Shown: positions 5,332-8,251 of the stretch, piece by piece
Layout of the letters: each line of letters begins with the position of its first letter
Numbering within the stretch: position 1 is the stretch's first letter
Assembly: GCA_016870695.1 (NCBI GenBank)
Contig: VGAV01000087.1
Coordinates: 1-8,251 of the forward strand
Length of the DNA stretch: 8,251 nt
DNA from: Actinomycetota bacterium
GTDB lineage: Bacteria > Actinomycetota > Actinomycetes > Actinomycetales > Microbacteriaceae
Direction: 5' to 3'
Notes under the pieces: generated by a model
Told to the model about the DNA's origin: nothing
The model's input: the letters and a program-made list of their open reading frames with translations, nothing else
Databases searched by the model: none
Position numbers and translations under genes: made by a program

Positions 5332-6294
5332 ATGACCGGCATCCTCGAGCGCCCGTCGCGCGCCACGCGCCCGCACCGCTCCCCGCGCTCGGCCGCTCCC
5401 GCCCGTCCGCGCACCCGCACGGCTGAGGGCCGGACGGGCCGCATCCTCACCTACGTGTCGATGTCGGTCCTGGCCGTGTTCTTCCTGTTTCCGCTCGTCT
5501 TCATGTTCGTCTCGAGCCTGAAGCCCGACGCGCAGATCCTGCAGGACATCGACTCCCCCGCCGCGTTCCTGCCGACGGGCGACATCAGCCTGGACAACTA
5601 CTTCGGCGTCTTCGAGCGTGTGCCGGTGGGGCAGTTCCTGTTCAACTCGATCCTCGTCACCGTCCTGACCGTGGGTCTGGGCCTCGTCGTGAACTCGCTC
5701 GCCGGCTTCGCCCTCTCCCGCCTGCGGTGGAAGGGACGCGTCGTCGTCCTCGCCCTGGTCATCGCGACGCTCATCGTCCCCTTCGAGACGATCGCGGTCC
5801 CGATGGTCTACTGGGTCAACCAGCTGCCCACTCTCGTCATGGAGGGCGGCGTGCTGAAGTACGACTTCGGCTGGCTGAACACCTACCAGGTGCAGATCGT
5901 GCCGTTCATCGCGAACGCCTTCTCGATCTTCCTGTTCGCGCAGTACTTCTCGACGATCCCCACCTCCCTCGACGAGGCGGCGCGCATCGACGGGGCGAGC
6001 TGGTTCACCATCTACCGCCGCATCATCGTCCCGCTGTCGGGCCCGGCGTTCGCGACGGTGGCGATCCTCACCTTCCTGCCGGCGTGGAATCAGTACCTCT
6101 GGCCGCTGATGGTCGTGCAGAAGGAGGAGCTGCGTCCCGTCATGGTGGGCATGCAGTACTTCTTCCAGCTCAACACCGCCTGGGGCGAGGTCATGGCCTA
6201 CACGTCCCTCATCACCCTCCCCGTGCTGATCGTGTTCCTGGTCTTCCAGCGCGCGTTCGTCAGCAGCATCGCCGCGAGCGGTGTCAAGGGATGA
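5332..6294 (+). CDS. Carbohydrate ABC transporter permease 2 (MalG/UgpE-like, CUT1)
   Basis: A 320-residue inner-membrane protein that starts 1 nt after the stop of permease 1, so it is translationally coupled. Residues 1-37 are a polar Arg/Pro/Ala-rich tail (12 Arg), longer than in many MalG proteins. The first membrane segment begins at about 39 (LTYVSMSVLAVFFLFPLVFM), followed by SSLKP at 61-65, a MalG hallmark. The EAA loop is LDEAARIDGASWFTIYRRII at 213-232, with E215 and Gly221, followed by PLSGPA. FLPAWNQYLWPL at 248-259 is the usual MalG motif before the last segments. The C-terminus ends in SGVKG, a common ending in this subfamily. An insertion around 162-185 (VNQLPTLVMEGGVLKYDFGW) enlarges one loop compared with many homologues. 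No ATP-binding subunit is encoded nearby. Confidence 0.92.
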   Translation: MTGILERPSRATRPHRSPRSAAPARPRTRTAEGRTGRILTYVSMSVLAVFFLFPLVFMFVSSLKPDAQILQDIDSPAAFLPTGDISLDNYFGVFERVPVGQFLFNSILVTVLTVGLGLVVNSLAGFALSRLRWKGRVVVLALVIATLIVPFETIAVPMVYWVNQLPTLVMEGGVLKYDFGWLNTYQVQIVPFIANAFSIFLFAQYFSTIPTSLDEAARIDGASWFTIYRRIIVPLSGPAFATVAILTFLPAWNQYLWPLMVVQKEELRPVMVGMQYFFQLNTAWGEVMAYTSLITLPVLIVFLVFQRAFVSSIAASGVKG

Positions 6295-7229
6295 GCAACG
6301 AGCTCGATGTCGTCGTCCTCGGTGAGGCGCTGATCGACATCGTCACCACTTCCGCCGGGGCGGCCGAGCGCCCCGGCGGGAGCCCTGCCAACGTCGCGGT
6401 CGCCCTCGGCCGGCTCGGGCGTCGCGCCGCTGTCGTGGCCCGGGTCGCCCCCGACGAGCGCGGGCGCGTCCTCGAGGAGTGGCTGGCGGCATCCGGGGTC
6501 TCCCTGCACTCCGCGGGGGCACCGGCCCGTACGGCGACCGCCCGCGCCCTGATCGACGGGAACGGGGATGCCGCCTACGACTTCGACATCGACTGGGTGC
6601 TGCCGACGCCCGTCGAGGTTCCGGCCGCCCGGATCTTCCACACCGGCTCCGTCGCGGCCACGCTCGCTCCCGGGGCGGACGAGGTGCGCGCCGCCGCCGA
6701 GCGCGCCCGCTCCACCGCTCTCGTGAGCTACGACCCGAACATCCGCCCGGCGCTGACCGCCGGCGTGGAGGACGCCCGCGCGCGCGTCGAGGCGATCGTC
6801 GCGCTGAGCGACGTCGTGAAGGCCAGCGCGGAGGACGCGGAGTGGCTGTACCCCGGCGTCCCCGCCGTCGAGGTCGCGCGCGCCTGGGTCGCCCGCGGCG
6901 CCGGCCTCGCCGTCATCACCGACGGTGGAGAAGGTTCCCTCGGCGTCACCGCGCACGGGCAGGTCGAGATCCCCGCCGTCGCGACCCGCGTCGTCGACAC
7001 CGTCGGCGCCGGCGACACCTTCATGGGAGCGCTGCTCGACGGCATCCTGGACCTTTCCTGCGACGTCGAGGACATGCGCGCCGCCGTGCGCGCGCTCGAC
7101 GACGCCTCCCTGCCACCCCTCCTCCACCGCGCCGCGATCGCCGCAGCGATCACGGTCGGACGCGAGGGCATGGACCCCCCGACCCGACAAGACCTGCAGC
7201 GCAGCGCTGCACCGAAAGAGAGTGCCTGA
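6291..7229 (+). CDS. PfkB-family carbohydrate kinase, probable fructokinase
   Basis: A 312-residue cytoplasmic sugar kinase, normal for the ribokinase/PfkB family. Its ATG overlaps the permease 2 stop (ATGA, 6291-6294), indicating coupled translation; an AAGGG directly before the ATG is too close to act as a well-spaced Shine-Dalgarno sequence. VVVLGEALIDI at 7-17 is the first strand, with the substrate-binding Asp16. The first PfkB signature is PGGSPANVAVALGRLG at 28-43, and the second is DTVGAGDTFMGALLDG at 236-251, with catalytic base Asp242 and the GAGD anion hole. AITVGREGMDPPTRQDL at 286-302 matches the tail of bacterial fructokinases. The expected reaction is fructose plus ATP to fructose 6-phosphate. 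Fructose is favoured by the neighbouring GH-J glycosidase; ribokinase-like or 2-keto-3-deoxygluconate kinase activity cannot be fully excluded. The low-complexity end (QRSAAPKESA) overlaps the leader of the next gene. Confidence 0.87.
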   Translation: MSNELDVVVLGEALIDIVTTSAGAAERPGGSPANVAVALGRLGRRAAVVARVAPDERGRVLEEWLAASGVSLHSAGAPARTATARALIDGNGDAAYDFDIDWVLPTPVEVPAARIFHTGSVAATLAPGADEVRAAAERARSTALVSYDPNIRPALTAGVEDARARVEAIVALSDVVKASAEDAEWLYPGVPAVEVARAWVARGAGLAVITDGGEGSLGVTAHGQVEIPAVATRVVDTVGAGDTFMGALLDGILDLSCDVEDMRAAVRALDDASLPPLLHRAAIAAAITVGREGMDPPTRQDLQRSAAPKESA

Positions 7230-7230
7230 C

Positions 7231-8205
7231 GTGTTCGACCTCGCCGACTCCTACGTGTGGGATTTCTGGTTCGCCGACGACGGCGACGAGTACCACCTGT
7301 TCTTCCTCTACGCCTCGCGCGCCCTGCACGACCCGGAGGACCGCCACTACCGCGCGTCGATCGGGCACGCCGTCTCGACCGATCTCGTGTCGTGGGAGCG
7401 CGTCGCCGACGCCCTCGTCCGCGGCGGGGTCGACGACTTCGACGCGCTGGCCACCTGGACCGGCTCGACGGTCCGGCGCCAGGACGGCACCTGGTTCCTC
7501 TTCTACACCGGCTCGCGCCTGGGCGACGACGGCCGCAACGTGCAGCGCGTCGGATACGCCACCAGCGACGACCTCTACACGTGGCACAAGAACCCGGCCA
7601 ACCCGGTGCTGGAGGCCGACGGCACCCACTACGAACGCCTCGACTCCACCCAGTGGCACGACGAGGCGTTCCGCGACCCGTGGGTCTTCGCCGACCCGGA
7701 CGGCGACGGCTGGCACATGTTCGTGACCGCCCGCGCCACGCACGGCTCGATCGACGGCCGCGGGGTCGTCGCGCACGCGGTGTCACCGGACCTCGAGCGG
7801 TGGGAGCTCCGCCCGCCCGTCAGCGAGCCCTCGGACGGAGGCTTCGGTCAGCTCGAGGTCACCCAGGTCGAGGAGATCGACGGCCGCGCGGTGCTGCTGT
7901 TCTCGTGCATGCCCGCCCAGGCGACCGAGGCGGTCCGCGTCCGACACCCGCGCGGCGCCGTGTGGGCCGTACCGGCCGACAGCGTGCTCGGTCCGTTCGA
8001 CATCTCCGCCGCGCAGCCGATCACCGACGACGACCTGTACGTCGGTCGTCTGATCCGCGACCGCTCCGGAGCGTGGCAGCTGCTCGCGTTCCGCAACGTC
8101 GGTCCGACCGGCGGCTTCGTCGGGGGGATCACCGACCCGATGCCGGTCGGATGGGACGGCGATCGCCTCGTCGTCGGGCAGTCCGCGGGGGTGCTGACCG
8201 CCTGA
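7231..8205 (+). CDS. Cytoplasmic clan GH-J (GH32/GH68-like) glycoside hydrolase, putative beta-fructosidase with atypical motifs
   Basis: A 324-residue protein starting with GTG 1 nt after the kinase stop. A GTG at 7222 is also in frame, but GAAAGAGAG at 7214-7222 is better spaced for 7231. There is no signal peptide, so it should act inside the cell. The five-bladed propeller layout of GH32/GH68 can be read in order: VWDFWF at 9-14 with Asp11 as candidate nucleophile; ATWTGSTV at 74-81 and DGTWFLFYTG at 85-94, like the W/F-S-G-S-A and DGT-LFYTG blocks of GH32; FRDPWVF at 147-153 with Asp149 of the RDP transition-state stabiliser; and FGQLEV at 205-210 with Glu209 as candidate acid/base. The first motif is closer to GH68 (VWDSWP) than to GH32 (WMNDPNG), and LEV replaces ECP. 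The protein ends without the C-terminal beta-sandwich common in GH32 (often 450-500 residues). The operon predicts release of fructose from an imported saccharide. A GH43-like role is less likely but possible. Confidence 0.75.
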   Translation: MFDLADSYVWDFWFADDGDEYHLFFLYASRALHDPEDRHYRASIGHAVSTDLVSWERVADALVRGGVDDFDALATWTGSTVRRQDGTWFLFYTGSRLGDDGRNVQRVGYATSDDLYTWHKNPANPVLEADGTHYERLDSTQWHDEAFRDPWVFADPDGDGWHMFVTARATHGSIDGRGVVAHAVSPDLERWELRPPVSEPSDGGFGQLEVTQVEEIDGRAVLLFSCMPAQATEAVRVRHPRGAVWAVPADSVLGPFDISAAQPITDDDLYVGRLIRDRSGAWQLLAFRNVGPTGGFVGGITDPMPVGWDGDRLVVGQSAGVLTA

Positions 8206-8216
8206 GGCGCCCCTCC

Positions 8217-8251
8217 CGACGCGCCGCCCCCGGGGGCGGGGGGGCGCGTCG
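8217..8251 (+). terminator. Probable operon terminator hairpin, cut by the window end
   Basis: CGACGCGCC (8217-8225) pairs perfectly over 9 bp with GGCGCGTCG (8243-8251). A further CCCCC (8227-8231) can pair with GGGGG (8238-8242) across a 1-nt bulge, leaving a 6-nt loop. It begins 12 nt after the glycosidase stop, so it fits the end of the operon. The window stops exactly at the stem base, so a following T-tract cannot be checked. Confidence 0.7.

Noticed and set aside
1..8251. CRISPR array, tRNA/rRNA gene, insertion sequence or prophage part
   Set aside because: No regularly spaced direct repeats, cloverleaf sequence, transposase motif or terminal-repeat-bounded gene was seen. The only repeats are the two short palindromes and the heptamer.

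Overview
The window is high-GC DNA (roughly 70% GC by eye) with strong G/C-ending codon bias and every supported gene on the + strand. Codon use, the LacI/CUT1/GH operon style and the protein sequences fit a Gram-positive actinobacterium, most likely a Microbacteriaceae member such as Microbacterium. That taxonomic placement is inference.

Layout. (1) 1-174: the 3' end of purC (SAICAR synthetase, purine synthesis). (2) 175-313: a C-rich tract followed by an imperfect palindrome of 37-nt arms. (3) 314-1651: a UraA-type NCS2 nucleobase permease. (4) 1652-1919: a second C-rich tract and a second, oppositely oriented copy of the same palindrome family, then a TTGACA promoter element and two LacI-type operators. 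(5) 1920-8205: a compact six-gene carbohydrate operon: LacI-family regulator, lipoprotein sugar-binding protein, two CUT1 permeases, PfkB-family (fructo)kinase and a small cytoplasmic clan GH-J (GH32/GH68-like) glycosidase. (6) 8206-8251: a strong GC hairpin, the likely operon terminator, cut by the window end.

How the operon should work. The binding protein and the two permeases import a fructose-containing saccharide. The ATPase is not in the window and is probably a shared MsiK/MsmK-type protein encoded elsewhere. The glycosidase, which has no signal peptide, would split the saccharide in the cytoplasm, and the kinase would make fructose 6-phosphate. The LacI protein probably represses its own operon at the two operators, whose centres are 21 bp apart. 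The last four genes are translationally coupled (gaps of 1 nt, a 4-nt overlap, and 1 nt). A 13-bp stem-loop separates the binding-protein gene from the permeases.

Points most worth a second look: the glycosidase, which keeps the GH-J active-site layout but with WDFW and LEV in place of the usual GH32 WMNDPNG and ECP motifs; the paired stop / C-rich tract / palindrome modules around the permease gene; and the heptamer GGATGCC, which occurs 12 times on the two strands and accounts for about half of the rare GAT codons. No CRISPR, RNA gene, insertion sequence or phage feature was seen.
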